Below are positions 5,966-14,415 of a stretch of DNA of 28,227 nt, one piece after another. Every line of letters begins with the position of its first letter. The stretch's first letter is position 1. Origin of the DNA: Bacteroidales bacterium (GTDB taxonomy: Bacteria; Bacteroidota; Bacteroidia; Bacteroidales; F082); NCBI GenBank assembly GCA_017428285.1, contig JAFRRE010000053.1, positions 1 through 28,227 of the forward strand, written 5' to 3'. Position numbers and translations under genes: made by a program. A model generated the notes under the pieces. The model made no database searches. It was given only the letters and a program-made list of their open reading frames with translations, and was not told the origin of the DNA.

Positions 5966-8554
5966 ATGAACAAAATTTCCTACTTTAGCACTATGAATGC
6001 AATCCAAAGCATGGCACAGCAAACTTTTGTCAACCAGAAACTTGACTTCGTTGAGGAATTGGTGCTCTTCACCGATTCGCACATCTTCCTTACGGGAAAG
6101 GCAGGCACGGGAAAGACCACCTTCCTGAAGAACCTGCCGCTGAAAACCTACAAACGTATGGTCGTGGTGGCTCCCACGGGTGTGGCCGCTATCAATGCGG
6201 GCGGACAGACCATCCACTCGTTCTTCCAGTTGCCTTTTGGACCGCAGATTCCAAGTGATTTTGAGGGCACTGCTTCCTATAGATTCCATCCCCACAACGC
6301 CTCTGCTAGGAATGACATAGGAAGCAGTGCTTTAAGACTAGCCGCGCAGTATCAGAAAATCAACAAGAAGAAAATCAACCTTATTCGTAGCCTCGACCTG
6401 CTCATCATTGATGAAATCAGTATGGTGCGCGCCGATGTCTTGGATGCAATGGATGCCGTGCTGCGTCGCGTGCGTCGCTCACAAAAGCCTTTTGGAGGCC
6501 TGCAACTGCTGATGATTGGCGATGTGCACCAACTCGCACCTGTAGCCAAGCCTGAGGAATGGGAAGTGTTGTCGCCCTATTATGACACACCCTATTTCTT
6601 CGGCAGCCAAGTGTTGAAAAAAGCCCCTTATGTCTGCGTGGAATTGGAGCACATCTACCGCCAGCACGATGAGGACTTCATCACCTTATTAAACAAGGTG
6701 CGCAACAACCGTATGGATGCCGAATGCGTGCGAGTGCTCAACAGCCGCTTCAAACCAGGCTTCGTGCCAAAAGACGAGGAAGGCTACATCACCCTGACCA
6801 CCCACAACTACCAAGCCGACCAAATCAACGATTCGAAACTAGCTGCCATCAAAGAAAAGACGCTGACTTTCAAGGCCGAAGTCCACGGCACCTTCCCTGA
6901 GAACACCTACCCCACCAAGGAAGAGCTGGAGTTAAAAGTTGGTGCTCAGGTGATGTTTGTCAAAAACGACCCCACCCCTGAGAAGGCGTTCTTCAACGGT
7001 AAGATCGGACGGTTGGTGGGCTACGATGAAAAGGAAGGCACCGTCACCGTGGAAAGCGACGGAGAACGCATCACCGTTCCAAAGCTGAAGTGGCAGAATA
7101 TGGAGTACGCCATCAATTCTGATAATCAGGATATTGAAGAAAAGGAAATAGGCAGTTTCTCACAAATCCCTTTGCGTCTGGCATGGGCAGTCACCATCCA
7201 CAAGAGCCAAGGCCTCACTTTCGACAAGGTCATCGTTGATGCGGGACAAGCATTTGCCCACGGACAGGTCTATGTCGCCCTCAGCCGTTGCACCTCGTTG
7301 GAAGGCCTCGTGCTGAAGACGCGCATCAGCTCCAATGCCCTGGTCAACGATTTCTCTGTCAACCAGTTTGTTGAAATGCTTCCCGAGAAAGAGCCCACAC
7401 AAGAGAAAGTCGACCAATTGCGCCACGAATACGAACTGGAGACCATGCTCGAACTCATCGACTTTGATGGCATCTACAAGGACTTTGGCAGGCTGATGAA
7501 GGTGATTTACGACAACGACACCCTCTTTGAGCACTCGTTGATCCAAGACCTTTCGCAGCGTCGCAACAAGATTCATGAGGAACTAAGTTCAGTCGGTATC
7601 AAATTCGAAGGCCAGATTCAGAAGCTGCATGAACAAGCGCCTTCATGCGAGCAAAACCCAGTTTTGCAAGAGCGTCTAATAAAAGGTGTGGCATATTTCG
7701 ACGAGCATTTGAAAGCCATCGCCAAGGGTTTGTTCGACTTGCCCTTCAAGACCGACAACCAAGCCGTCAATGAGCAACTCACCGAAGCCTTGAAGTTGCT
7801 CAAAGAAGACATCTATCTGAAAGGATGCTGCTTGGAAGCTTGCAAAGAGGGTTTCACGGTCAAGGAATACCAAAAGACCAAGTCGGTGAAAGCCATCGAG
7901 GCAGAGAAAAACGGAAAGAAGAAGGTGGAAATCAAATTTGAGCCGAGCAAGAATGGCAGTCTTTATTCCATTTTGCTGTCTTGGCGTGCAGCACGAGCCG
8001 AAGCCGATGATGTGCCCCCTTCCAACATCGCACCTATCAAAACCCTCAAAACCATTGCGACCGATAAACCCGTCACCCTTTCAGAACTGAGGGCAACCGA
8101 AGGCATGGGCACCAAGCGCGTCAGGAATTATGGAGCCGAAATATTGGACATTGTGCTACGATTCATTGGCAAAGACCCTCAAACCACCGACATCGGAGAT
8201 CTTTCTCAAGTGACCAAAAAGAGACAAATAGGCGACACCTATCGTATCACCAAAGAATTGTTTGACAATGGATTGTCGGTCGAGGCCATCGCCAAGGAAA
8301 GAGGTCTAGCCATCAGCACGATTCTCGGTCATTTGGTCCATTATGTGGAAGAAGGCACTCTCAAAGCCTCACAGATCCTTGAAAAAGAAAAATACAACGA
8401 GATTTTAGAGTACTTTGAGTCCACTTTCGACCCTCAAATCAACATTGCGCGAGAAGTGCTTGGCCCAGAATACCAATACGGTGAAATCAAGGCCGTACTG
8501 GTAGAACTACAACAAGAGCACTTCTTTGACAACCCTCCACAAGAAGAGGACTAA
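5966..8554 (+). CDS. PIF1-family DNA helicase with HRDC and HTH tail
   Basis: ATP-dependent 5'-3' DNA helicase of SF1B type, cytoplasmic, likely acting at stalled forks or G-quadruplexes. Using the 862-residue reading, Walker A is GKAGTGKT at 44-51. APTGVAAINAGGQTIHSFF follows, and Walker B is DEISMVR starting at 149. The late helicase motifs are AVTIHKSQGLTFDKVIVD (about 410-425) and VYVALSRC (about 435). The tail carries an HRDC-like helical segment (LSELRATEGMGTKRVRNYG, about 705-725) and a helix-turn-helix (GLSVEAIAKERGLAISTILGHL, about 765-790), as in RecQ-type tails. Start is uncertain: ATGs at 5966, 5993 and 6011 are all possible, and a near-match promoter TACTTTAG at 5981-5988 would favour one of the two later ones. 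Confidence 0.88.
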   Translation: MNKISYFSTMNAIQSMAQQTFVNQKLDFVEELVLFTDSHIFLTGKAGTGKTTFLKNLPLKTYKRMVVVAPTGVAAINAGGQTIHSFFQLPFGPQIPSDFEGTASYRFHPHNASARNDIGSSALRLAAQYQKINKKKINLIRSLDLLIIDEISMVRADVLDAMDAVLRRVRRSQKPFGGLQLLMIGDVHQLAPVAKPEEWEVLSPYYDTPYFFGSQVLKKAPYVCVELEHIYRQHDEDFITLLNKVRNNRMDAECVRVLNSRFKPGFVPKDEEGYITLTTHNYQADQINDSKLAAIKEKTLTFKAEVHGTFPENTYPTKEELELKVGAQVMFVKNDPTPEKAFFNGKIGRLVGYDEKEGTVTVESDGERITVPKLKWQNMEYAINSDNQDIEEKEIGSFSQIPLRLAWAVTIHKSQGLTFDKVIVDAGQAFAHGQVYVALSRCTSLEGLVLKTRISSNALVNDFSVNQFVEMLPEKEPTQEKVDQLRHEYELETMLELIDFDGIYKDFGRLMKVIYDNDTLFEHSLIQDLSQRRNKIHEELSSVGIKFEGQIQKLHEQAPSCEQNPVLQERLIKGVAYFDEHLKAIAKGLFDLPFKTDNQAVNEQLTEALKLLKEDIYLKGCCLEACKEGFTVKEYQKTKSVKAIEAEKNGKKKVEIKFEPSKNGSLYSILLSWRAARAEADDVPPSNIAPIKTLKTIATDKPVTLSELRATEGMGTKRVRNYGAEILDIVLRFIGKDPQTTDIGDLSQVTKKRQIGDTYRITKELFDNGLSVEAIAKERGLAISTILGHLVHYVEEGTLKASQILEKEKYNEILEYFESTFDPQINIAREVLGPEYQYGEIKAVLVELQQEHFFDNPPQEED

Positions 8555-8559
8555 TCCAA

Positions 8560-8578
8560 AGCGTGTCGAAGACACGCT
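8560..8578 (+). terminator. Hairpin after the helicase gene
   Basis: AGCGTGTC (8560-8567), loop GAA, GACACGCT (8571-8578) is a perfect 8-base-pair stem six bases after the stop codon. There is no following T-run, so intrinsic termination is uncertain. Confidence 0.45.
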
Positions 8579-8605
8579 ACTATCACAAAGCAAGCGCAAA
8601 AAAAA

Positions 8606-8666
8606 TGTAATCCAAAACACCAACACCTTGATTATCAGCATCAAATTATTGTAAAAGTTTGTAATG
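8606..8666 (+). promoter_or_regulatory. Shared upstream element, copy A
   Basis: Contains TGTAATCC, then CTTGATTATCA, then TTGTAAAAGTTTGTAATG (8649-8666). The last 18 bases recur exactly at 9413-9430, and the other two pieces recur in the same order there. It lies about 35 bases upstream of the -7 element of the 8791 gene. Co-regulation with the 9496 gene is likely. Confidence 0.5.
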
Positions 8667-8701
8667 ACACGTTTGTGCGTGAAAAAGATGGTTTTTATTC
8701 A

Positions 8702-8709
8702 TACTTTTG
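8702..8709 (+). promoter_or_regulatory. Promoter -7 element of the 8791 gene
   Basis: TACTTTTG, followed by GCAGTGGAAAA, matches the Bacteroidetes -7 consensus. The leader to the ATG is about 75 bases. Confidence 0.6.
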
Positions 8710-8790
8710 CAGTGGAAAATCGGACAAACAAAGTGCCACCTGGTTTGAAGTTTTTCATGTCCAATATGTAAACTACTAATTCTGTTCTTA

Positions 8791-9291
8791 ATGAAAAAAG
8801 TAATTCTTCTTGTTGTTGCAGTTATGGGTTTAGCCTTTGCGGCAAAGGCACAAAACAATGCCATAGGTGTGCGCCTTAGCGGTGGCAATCAATGGTATTG
8901 CGGAGAAATCTCTTATCAGCGAAGTTTAGGTGCCCCCCACCGCTTTGAGGCAGACCTTGGTTACAGGGTTGATGATTATTTTGACATAGGGTTTTTGTTT
9001 TTAACGGGCGTCTATCAATTGCATTTTGATATTTCTGCCGCTAAAAACCTTGGGTGGTATTTTGGTTTTGGTCCCAGATTAGAAATATTATACTATGATG
9101 GTCACTCCGGTTATGATAATCCAATTAACTTTGCAGGCGCGTTAGGTGTAGTGGGTCAGGTTGGTATGGACTATCATTTCAATGCCATCCCTCTCCAACT
9201 TGCATTGGACTTCCGTCCCTGCTTATATCTTGTCCCTACCACTGTATTCCGGTGGGCTGATTTCGGTTTAAGCATCCGATATAAATTTTAA
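8791..9291 (+). CDS. Small outer-membrane beta-barrel protein
   Basis: The chain has 166 residues. Signal peptide 1-20 (MKKVILLVVAVMGLAFAAKA) is cut before QNN. The mature part alternates hydrophobic and polar residues in short strands and ends with the aromatic DFGLSIRYKF, a typical C-terminal signature for insertion by the BAM complex. About eight strands would fit. It is monocistronic, with its own promoter and a terminator at 9319-9342, and it shares the upstream element with the regulator gene that follows. No enzymatic motif is visible. Ligand or role is unknown. Confidence 0.75.
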   Translation: MKKVILLVVAVMGLAFAAKAQNNAIGVRLSGGNQWYCGEISYQRSLGAPHRFEADLGYRVDDYFDIGFLFLTGVYQLHFDISAAKNLGWYFGFGPRLEILYYDGHSGYDNPINFAGALGVVGQVGMDYHFNAIPLQLALDFRPCLYLVPTTVFRWADFGLSIRYKF

Positions 9292-9318
9292 TTTCGGCAC
9301 TTCAAGCCGAAAAATCGA

Positions 9319-9342
9319 AAAACCGCACAATGTTGCGGTTTT
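9319..9342 (+). terminator. Intrinsic terminator
   Basis: AAAACCGCA (9319-9327) pairs with TGCGGTTTT (9334-9342) across a six-base loop, and further T residues follow. It is 27 bases after the stop of the barrel gene. Confidence 0.8.
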
Positions 9343-9362
9343 TATTATGTCAAGCAATAATC

Positions 9363-9430
9363 AAAAGTTTGTAATCAAGAATTGTAATCCATTGATTGTC
9401 AATATTTGACTTTTGTAAAAGTTTGTAATG
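9363..9430 (+). promoter_or_regulatory. Shared upstream element, copy B
   Basis: Holds AAAAGTTTGTAAT at 9363-9375, TGTAATCC and ATTGATTGTCAA in the middle, and TTGTAAAAGTTTGTAATG at 9413-9430. The same ordered pieces occur at 8606-8666. It precedes the -7 element at 9467-9474 by about 36 bases, close to the spacing at the other copy. Confidence 0.5.
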
Positions 9431-9466
9431 GTCTATTCAGTTGTATTTTTCATCGAAATTTTGTAA

Positions 9467-9474
9467 TACATTTG
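9467..9474 (+). promoter_or_regulatory. Promoter -7 element of the regulator operon
   Basis: TACATTTG, followed by CACCGAAAAA, fits TAnnTTTG and ends 21 bases before the ATG at 9496. It supports that start over any longer frame and may drive the genes through 15018. Confidence 0.6.
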
Positions 9475-9495
9475 CACCGAAAAACGGAACACGCA

Positions 9496-11082
9496 ATGAA
9501 TTGTGAATCGGTGAAAATAAAAACAGGTATTTTGCTCCTCCTCGCGGCGGTTCTGCTCCTCCCCGCTTGCAACACCAAAAGCAAGTCGGAAAGGATGCAA
9601 GCCATAGTCGACAAGGTGCGCACCAAATACAAGGCCTACGAGGACATCAGCCAGGACGACCAAATCTTTGAGGCTTACGATTTCTTCGTGAAGCAAAAAG
9701 ACTATGGAAACGCCACGCCTGCTGCCCTCTATAGCGGCTGTGTGCGCCAAGCCAAAAAGGAATATGAGTCGGCGATGAACTGCTACAAGGAAGCCGACCG
9801 CTATGGCCGCATGGCGGGCGACTCGGTCAGCGCGGCCTTCGCTCAATATTATATAGGTGACCTGCTCAACAACAATGGCAACGAAGCCGAAGCCATCACC
9901 AACTACAAAGCCGCGGCAGAATTGTGGGGCGACAGCCTCTCGCGCAAAGCCAAATGCCTCAATGCCGTGGCCATGATGAACATCGTCATCGACGAGTATG
10001 ACAGTGCTTTTGTCTATCTCAACCAAGCCTTGCATTTGGCCCAAACCGCCGAAGACAAGATCACCGAAGCCTCGGTTTGGAACAACTATTCCGTTGCCTA
10101 TCAGCTTCTTGACAAATACGACAACGCCAAAGAATGCTTGCGGAAAGCCTTACCCCTAACAGACCAAAAACGCCGCCCCATCGCCTTGCTCAACCTCGCC
10201 AAGGTGCATTTGGCATTAGACGAACGCGATTCGTTGGAATACTATAAGACACAGATGCTCAGCGCAATAGAGGAAACAGACATCAAACCAGAGACACAAG
10301 CTGCCGTATATGGATTTTTGATTAAGGATGCGCTTGCCGTGGGTGACTATGAAAGTGCCTATCAGTTTGAAAAACAGCACGAACAGGTGGCTTTGGACAT
10401 CCTCGGCGACCAAACCCAAAGCTCCGTCCTCGAAATCCAGAAGAAATATGACTTTGAGGCACAGGCCAACCAACACAACCGCCAGATGCTCTCGCGGCAA
10501 AGACTCATCATCGTGCTGACCATCGTCTTGATTGCGGCCTTGGTTTTAGTCACCATATTGATTCTCAACGCATTGAAAAAGAAGCGCATCGAAGCTGAAA
10601 TTAATGCGAACCTGCTGGAACTGAAGAAGCGCAACGCGCAACAACAGCAAGAGCAGACCGCAATGCAAGCACAATATGATGAACTGCAAAAACAGAACGC
10701 ACAACAAAGTGAATTACAGGCAGCATTTGGCGACAAGCTGAAAGACGAATACCTGCAAAAATGCCACATCATCCGCTGCTTTGAAGTGCTTTCGCGCGAC
10801 AGGAGCAACCCAATGGCTTTCAAGGACTTGGAGAAATCGCTCTTTGAGGGCGAAGACCATTGGGCGGGTTTCGAAGCCGCTTTCGAAGGGGTACATCCGG
10901 GCTTCATCGCTTTTGTGCATAAGCAATATCCCGACCTCAACGATATGGAGTTCCGCTACTGCCTGCTCTCGCATTTCAAGCTCTCACGGCAAGAATATGC
11001 TGACGTGCTCGGTTGCAGCATTTACAATGTCGACAAAATCCGCGCAAGCCTGAACACAAAAATGAAAAGTACTGCAATATGA
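9496..11082 (+). CDS. Membrane-anchored TPR protein with cytoplasmic HTH, putative regulator
   Basis: The chain has 528 residues. A lipoprotein signal ends LLLPAC with Cys25. Residues about 50-320 are helical and rich in TPR-like repeats (SAMNCYKEADRYGRMAGDS, EAITNYKAAAELWGDSLS, SAFVYLNQALHLAQ). One membrane helix follows (about 337-358, RLIIVLTIVLIAALVLVTIL), then a Gln-rich coiled coil (about 365-420). The C-terminal part contains DMEFRYCLLSHFKLSRQEYA and then DVLGCSIYNVDKIRASLNTK, which looks like a LuxR-like HTH. This layout (periplasmic TPR, one TM, cytoplasmic HTH) is common among Bacteroidetes one-component regulators. A lipobox plus an internal TM is slightly unusual. The next gene overlaps its stop (ATGA), so it heads an operon, and its promoter shares an element with the upstream barrel gene. 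Confidence 0.75.
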   Translation: MNCESVKIKTGILLLLAAVLLLPACNTKSKSERMQAIVDKVRTKYKAYEDISQDDQIFEAYDFFVKQKDYGNATPAALYSGCVRQAKKEYESAMNCYKEADRYGRMAGDSVSAAFAQYYIGDLLNNNGNEAEAITNYKAAAELWGDSLSRKAKCLNAVAMMNIVIDEYDSAFVYLNQALHLAQTAEDKITEASVWNNYSVAYQLLDKYDNAKECLRKALPLTDQKRRPIALLNLAKVHLALDERDSLEYYKTQMLSAIEETDIKPETQAAVYGFLIKDALAVGDYESAYQFEKQHEQVALDILGDQTQSSVLEIQKKYDFEAQANQHNRQMLSRQRLIIVLTIVLIAALVLVTILILNALKKKRIEAEINANLLELKKRNAQQQQEQTAMQAQYDELQKQNAQQSELQAAFGDKLKDEYLQKCHIIRCFEVLSRDRSNPMAFKDLEKSLFEGEDHWAGFEAAFEGVHPGFIAFVHKQYPDLNDMEFRYCLLSHFKLSRQEYADVLGCSIYNVDKIRASLNTKMKSTAI

Positions 11083-11525
11083 AAAAAATATTATTAATCA
11101 TCATCCCATTAACTTTCAGTTTTTTATGCATATCTTCATGCAACAAGGAACCGGAACTTTCCCACCAAGAGCTATCGTATCAAGAGTTGTTTTACCAAAA
11201 CTACCTTGCTGGCAACGATGAAAAAAAGATTGATGTGAAAGGCTCACTCAGCAATGGTGACATGCGGTATCCTAACTTTGAGGCTTATCTTGTGGATAAC
11301 ACGCTCTATGTGTGTTTTTACGAAACCATTGAGAACTGCATGACGCTCCTTACCAACGATAACGGCGATGTGTTGTTTTCACGGAGGATGGAGAAACAGT
11401 ATCCTGCGCCAGTAAGAATCTATATGGGCAACGAGCCTACTGGCACCTACCGTGTCTACATCACCAACGGCATTGATGAGGCAGAAGGCACGTTTCTATT
11501 TGAAAATCAACAATTAAATCCATAA
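11079..11525 (+). CDS. DUF3244-like lipoprotein, cassette copy 1
   Basis: The chain has 148 residues, and its start ATG overlaps the stop of the regulator. The lipoprotein signal ends ISSC, followed by a spacer with duplicated HQELSYQELFYQ. The core is KKIDVKGSLSNGDMRYPNFEAY plus strands NTLYVCFYETIEN and GTYRVYITNGIDEAEGTFLF, a pattern like DUF3244 beta-sandwich lipoproteins. The paralogue at 12724-13137 shares the KGSLSNGDMR and NGxDEAEG blocks almost exactly. Likely surface- or periplasm-facing, function unknown. Confidence 0.7.
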   Translation: MKKILLIIIPLTFSFLCISSCNKEPELSHQELSYQELFYQNYLAGNDEKKIDVKGSLSNGDMRYPNFEAYLVDNTLYVCFYETIENCMTLLTNDNGDVLFSRRMEKQYPAPVRIYMGNEPTGTYRVYITNGIDEAEGTFLFENQQLNP

Positions 11526-11528
11526 ACT

Positions 11529-12146
11529 ATGAACAAGAAATTAATCATCTTAAGTTTGGCGTTAGCACTATGTCTGCCAACCTTGGCACAAAAAGAGGAG
11601 CAAACACAAGACTTCCGTCGCCACGAAATCAGCCTCGGCTACGGATTTCTTCCCGTGAGCAGCGAAAGCTTCCTGCCAAAAGTGTATTTCCCCTATTGGA
11701 TTGACAAAGTAGGGGCCATTAGCGGTGCCTACACCTACTTTTTCAACCCACATGTCGGTGTGGGCGGCACCTATTCCTTTGACCCAAGGGAAATCGACTA
11801 CAGGTATAACGGCCCGCTCACCAACAATCCTATGGTGGCCAATCTTTATGAATCGTGCCATAGCATAATGGGACATGTCAAATTCAACTGCATCAACAAG
11901 AAGCACTTTGTCCTCTACATCAAGGCCGACGCAGGTGTTTGCTTTTGGGGCTATCGGCTCAAGGAATACCAACCCGAATTGTTCGGTGTCAACTTGCCCG
12001 ATCAACACTGCTGCTTCGCGTGGCAAACCGCTGCCGGCATCGAAGTGGGCAATGACCGCATCGCCGGTTTCGCCCAATGTGGCGTCGGCATGGAAGGAAA
12101 TTTCAGCTTAGGAATCAGATACAAATTTAACAACAAAGCACAATGA
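11529..12146 (+). CDS. Outer-membrane beta-barrel protein, cassette copy 1
   Basis: The chain has 205 residues. Signal peptide 1-20 ends TLA, cut before QKEE. The mature part has alternating strands (HEISLGYGFLPVSSES, VGAISGAYTYFFN, VGVGGTYSFDP) and ends NFSLGIRYKFNNKAQ. The closest relative in the window is the 13790-14410 product: shared blocks include GAIxxxYT, WGYxLKEYxPxLxxxNxP and AGFxQCGxGMEG. It starts three bases after the preceding gene and overlaps the next by ATGA, so translation is probably coupled. Function unknown. Confidence 0.72.
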   Translation: MNKKLIILSLALALCLPTLAQKEEQTQDFRRHEISLGYGFLPVSSESFLPKVYFPYWIDKVGAISGAYTYFFNPHVGVGGTYSFDPREIDYRYNGPLTNNPMVANLYESCHSIMGHVKFNCINKKHFVLYIKADAGVCFWGYRLKEYQPELFGVNLPDQHCCFAWQTAAGIEVGNDRIAGFAQCGVGMEGNFSLGIRYKFNNKAQ

Positions 12147-12712
12147 AAAAGTTATTGATATTAGGCATGACGCTCCTTATGATGAGTTCATGCGTCAAGC
12201 ACGCACAAGTCTATATGCTACTTTCCGAGGAAGAAGCAGCTGCCATCCCTTACCAAATGGGGCAGACCGTTAAATTCCTCAACCAAAACGGTGACACAGT
12301 GACCTATGAAGTCACTCGCGACGTCACCTATCCTTACAACGACGGACAATACATCAACGCCATCAACGGCGGTGACGTAACGCACCCCGAAAGATACAAC
12401 TACAGTTGCTACGCCCGCACCGTGGTACTCACCACCGATGGACAACCGTACAACAACCGACTTTGTTTCACCATACGACCTGAAAAGGATTTCACTTTTT
12501 CTTTCAGTTTCGGTGACCAAGAATTCGATTTGGAAGGCAGTCTATACACCACCGGCCCTGGTACCATCAACGATGACAACTATGAATCCGTTCACCACCA
12601 AATTCTTTACAGCCAATACACCGGCGAGTTGATTTACGATTGGTATTACAATGAGGAGTTTGGTCTACTGTATTTCCAAAAAGGCGATTTCTCATTGACA
12701 AGAATACCATAA
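12143..12712 (+). CDS. Lipoprotein of unknown function, cassette copy 1
   Basis: The chain has 189 residues. The signal ends MMSSC, giving a lipoprotein. It continues LLSEEEAAAIPYQMGQTVKFLNQNGDTVTYEVTRD. It is strand-rich and ends with DWYYNEEFGLLYFQKGDFSLTRIP, a self-contained beta structure. The paralogue at 14416-15018 keeps EEAxxxPYQMGQT, the WYY segment and GDYSLTLIP at the end. No family recognised. It overlaps the upstream barrel gene, which suggests the two products act together at the outer membrane. Confidence 0.68.
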   Translation: MKKLLILGMTLLMMSSCVKHAQVYMLLSEEEAAAIPYQMGQTVKFLNQNGDTVTYEVTRDVTYPYNDGQYINAINGGDVTHPERYNYSCYARTVVLTTDGQPYNNRLCFTIRPEKDFTFSFSFGDQEFDLEGSLYTTGPGTINDDNYESVHHQILYSQYTGELIYDWYYNEEFGLLYFQKGDFSLTRIP

Positions 12713-12723
12713 CCACAATAAGC

Positions 12724-13137
12724 ATGAAAACCAAGCACTTATCATTAATTACAATCTTGTTTGTCACCTTGATTACGGCTTCTTGCAGTAAGCCATACAA
12801 TCCGGACAGCCTCATTGACGACAAAAACAAAATCGACATCAAAGGCTCGTTGTCCAACGGCGACATGCGCAGCCCGAACATTGAGGCATATATGGAAGGA
12901 AATACGGTCTGGGTTTATTTCTATGAAGATTTCGGTGACTGCACAATAAGCATTACCAGCAGAGACAGTTCCTTGGTTACTTGCGAAACCATCGGCACTT
13001 ATGAAGATGCATCGTGGAGATACTTTATGGGTGACGAGCCGCTAAACCGCTATCATCTCGTCATCAACAACGGCACAGATGAAGCCGAAGGCTGGTTCTT
13101 CAACTTCAGGTTTGCCGCCGTTAGGCCAAAGCAGTAG
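12724..13137 (+). CDS. DUF3244-like lipoprotein, cassette copy 2
   Basis: The chain has 137 residues. The lipoprotein signal ends ITASC. The core is KIDIKGSLSNGDMRSPNIEAYMEG, then NTVWVYFYEDFGDCTISITS, then YHLVINNGTDEAEGWFFNF. It is the paralogue of the 11079-11525 product but lacks the HQELSYQELFYQ spacer. It begins 11 bases after the previous stop with no visible promoter, so it is probably in the same transcript. Confidence 0.7.
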   Translation: MKTKHLSLITILFVTLITASCSKPYNPDSLIDDKNKIDIKGSLSNGDMRSPNIEAYMEGNTVWVYFYEDFGDCTISITSRDSSLVTCETIGTYEDASWRYFMGDEPLNRYHLVINNGTDEAEGWFFNFRFAAVRPKQ

Positions 13138-13183
13138 ATTCAAAATTCAAGATTTAAAGATTTAAAATTCAAAGAATTGTTTT
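13138..13183. repeat. AT-rich iterated spacer
   Basis: Short iterations of ATTCAAAATTCAAG and GATTTAAAGATTTAAAATTC fill the 46 bases before the next gene. It is low-complexity and partly self-complementary. I see no -7 element here. Confidence 0.4.
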
Positions 13184-13768
13184 ATGAGAAAACTAACATT
13201 GTTATTTGGATTGCTACTTACATTAGGTAGCCTCCACGCCCAAGAAAAGGGTCAATTTGTGCTTCAAGCCGAAGCCAATGCCGGCATTTTGTTCTGCCAT
13301 CCCTATCAAGGCACTTTCAATTCGATTGACCTTTTTGGATCAATTGGGCCTGTTTTCCGCTACCAAGTGGGGGAGCATTTGGGAATTGGCCTCGGAGCCA
13401 ACTATTGCCTTCATGAGTGTTTCCAATACTTGCCTGTTTTTGCCGATGCGAAATATAGTTTCGGCACAGGAAAGACGCGGCCATACGCCGAAATCCGTGC
13501 AGGATATGCCATTAACTTGAAACACACCGCCCCTGGCCTTAATGGAGACCTTAACTGGTATTCGGTGGAAGGGTTCTATTCCCAACTCATTCTCGGCTGT
13601 TCCATCGGACATTCCGACCTTGGCATTGGCGGTCAACTTGTCAACATGAAAACATTTGTAAATGAATTGGTTGATGTCCTTCCTGGAGGCTGCTACGCCT
13701 TTAGCAAAAACCGTCTGCAACCTGCGGTGTTTCTGCAATATGCGTATAATTTTCATTTCAGGAAGTAA
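13184..13768 (+). CDS. Outer-membrane beta-barrel protein, present only in cassette copy 2
   Basis: The chain has 194 residues. Signal peptide 1-19 ends LHA, cut before QEKG. Barrel-like strands include FVLQAEANAGILF, LGIGLGANYCLHE, YAEIRAGYAINL and a C-terminal FLQYAYNFHFRK. It has no counterpart between the first-copy lipoprotein and barrel genes, so it was gained in the second copy or lost from the first. It resembles the 15092-15649 product in general layout (LGSxxxExxG and ADAKYSFG versus YANVRYVFS). Function unknown. Confidence 0.68.
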   Translation: MRKLTLLFGLLLTLGSLHAQEKGQFVLQAEANAGILFCHPYQGTFNSIDLFGSIGPVFRYQVGEHLGIGLGANYCLHECFQYLPVFADAKYSFGTGKTRPYAEIRAGYAINLKHTAPGLNGDLNWYSVEGFYSQLILGCSIGHSDLGIGGQLVNMKTFVNELVDVLPGGCYAFSKNRLQPAVFLQYAYNFHFRK

Positions 13769-13789
13769 ATAATTTAAATCCAAATAGTT

Positions 13790-14410
13790 ATGAAAACCAA
13801 ATTTATCATCCTCGGTTTGCTCATCGCCTTTGCGGTGCCTGCCTTCGCACAGCGCGACACCATCCGAAGCAACAAGAACGAGTTCAGCTTCGGCTACGGC
13901 GTGAAACCTTCAAGCAGTTTCCGTTATAGCCCAGGCCATCACTATTATCCATTGGAGGAACATATTGGTGCCATTTATGCTACCTACACACGCCGCCTCA
14001 CCAAGGTCATCGGCATCGGAGCCACCTATTGCCTCGACCCACGCGTCTACACCTATTATGAAAAACCCAACACCAAAGAAGGCCTTATTTGCCGCCTTGG
14101 CGAGACGAGCCACACGCTCATGCTCCACCTCAAAATCAACTGGCTCAACACCAAGTATGTGAACCTCTACAGCAAAGTGGGGCAAGGCATCATGGCTTGG
14201 GGCTACAACCTCAAGGAGTACCGCCCCGACTTGTATCAAATCAACATGCCGTCCAACAAATTCATAGACAGGATTGACTACGCCTACCAGTTTGTTCCCA
14301 TCGGGGTGGAAGTCGGCACAAAGCAATATGCTGGCTTCATCCAATGCGGCATTGGCATGGAAGGCATCATCAGCATCGGTTTTCGTTACGGACTAAAAGA
14401 CAAGGAGTAA
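13790..14410 (+). CDS. Outer-membrane beta-barrel protein, cassette copy 2
   Basis: The chain has 206 residues. Signal peptide 1-20 ends AFA, cut before QRDT. Strands include EFSFGYGVKPSSSF, IGAIYATYTRRL and VIGIGATYCLDP, then MAWGYNLKEYRPDLYQINMP, and the end is ECxxGMEG-like (QCGIGMEGIISIGFRYGLKDKE). It is the clear paralogue of the 11529-12146 product. It lies 21 bases after the extra barrel gene and is followed closely by the lipoprotein paralogue, which repeats the order seen in copy 1. Confidence 0.72.
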   Translation: MKTKFIILGLLIAFAVPAFAQRDTIRSNKNEFSFGYGVKPSSSFRYSPGHHYYPLEEHIGAIYATYTRRLTKVIGIGATYCLDPRVYTYYEKPNTKEGLICRLGETSHTLMLHLKINWLNTKYVNLYSKVGQGIMAWGYNLKEYRPDLYQINMPSNKFIDRIDYAYQFVPIGVEVGTKQYAGFIQCGIGMEGIISIGFRYGLKDKE

Positions 14411-14415
14411 ACGCC

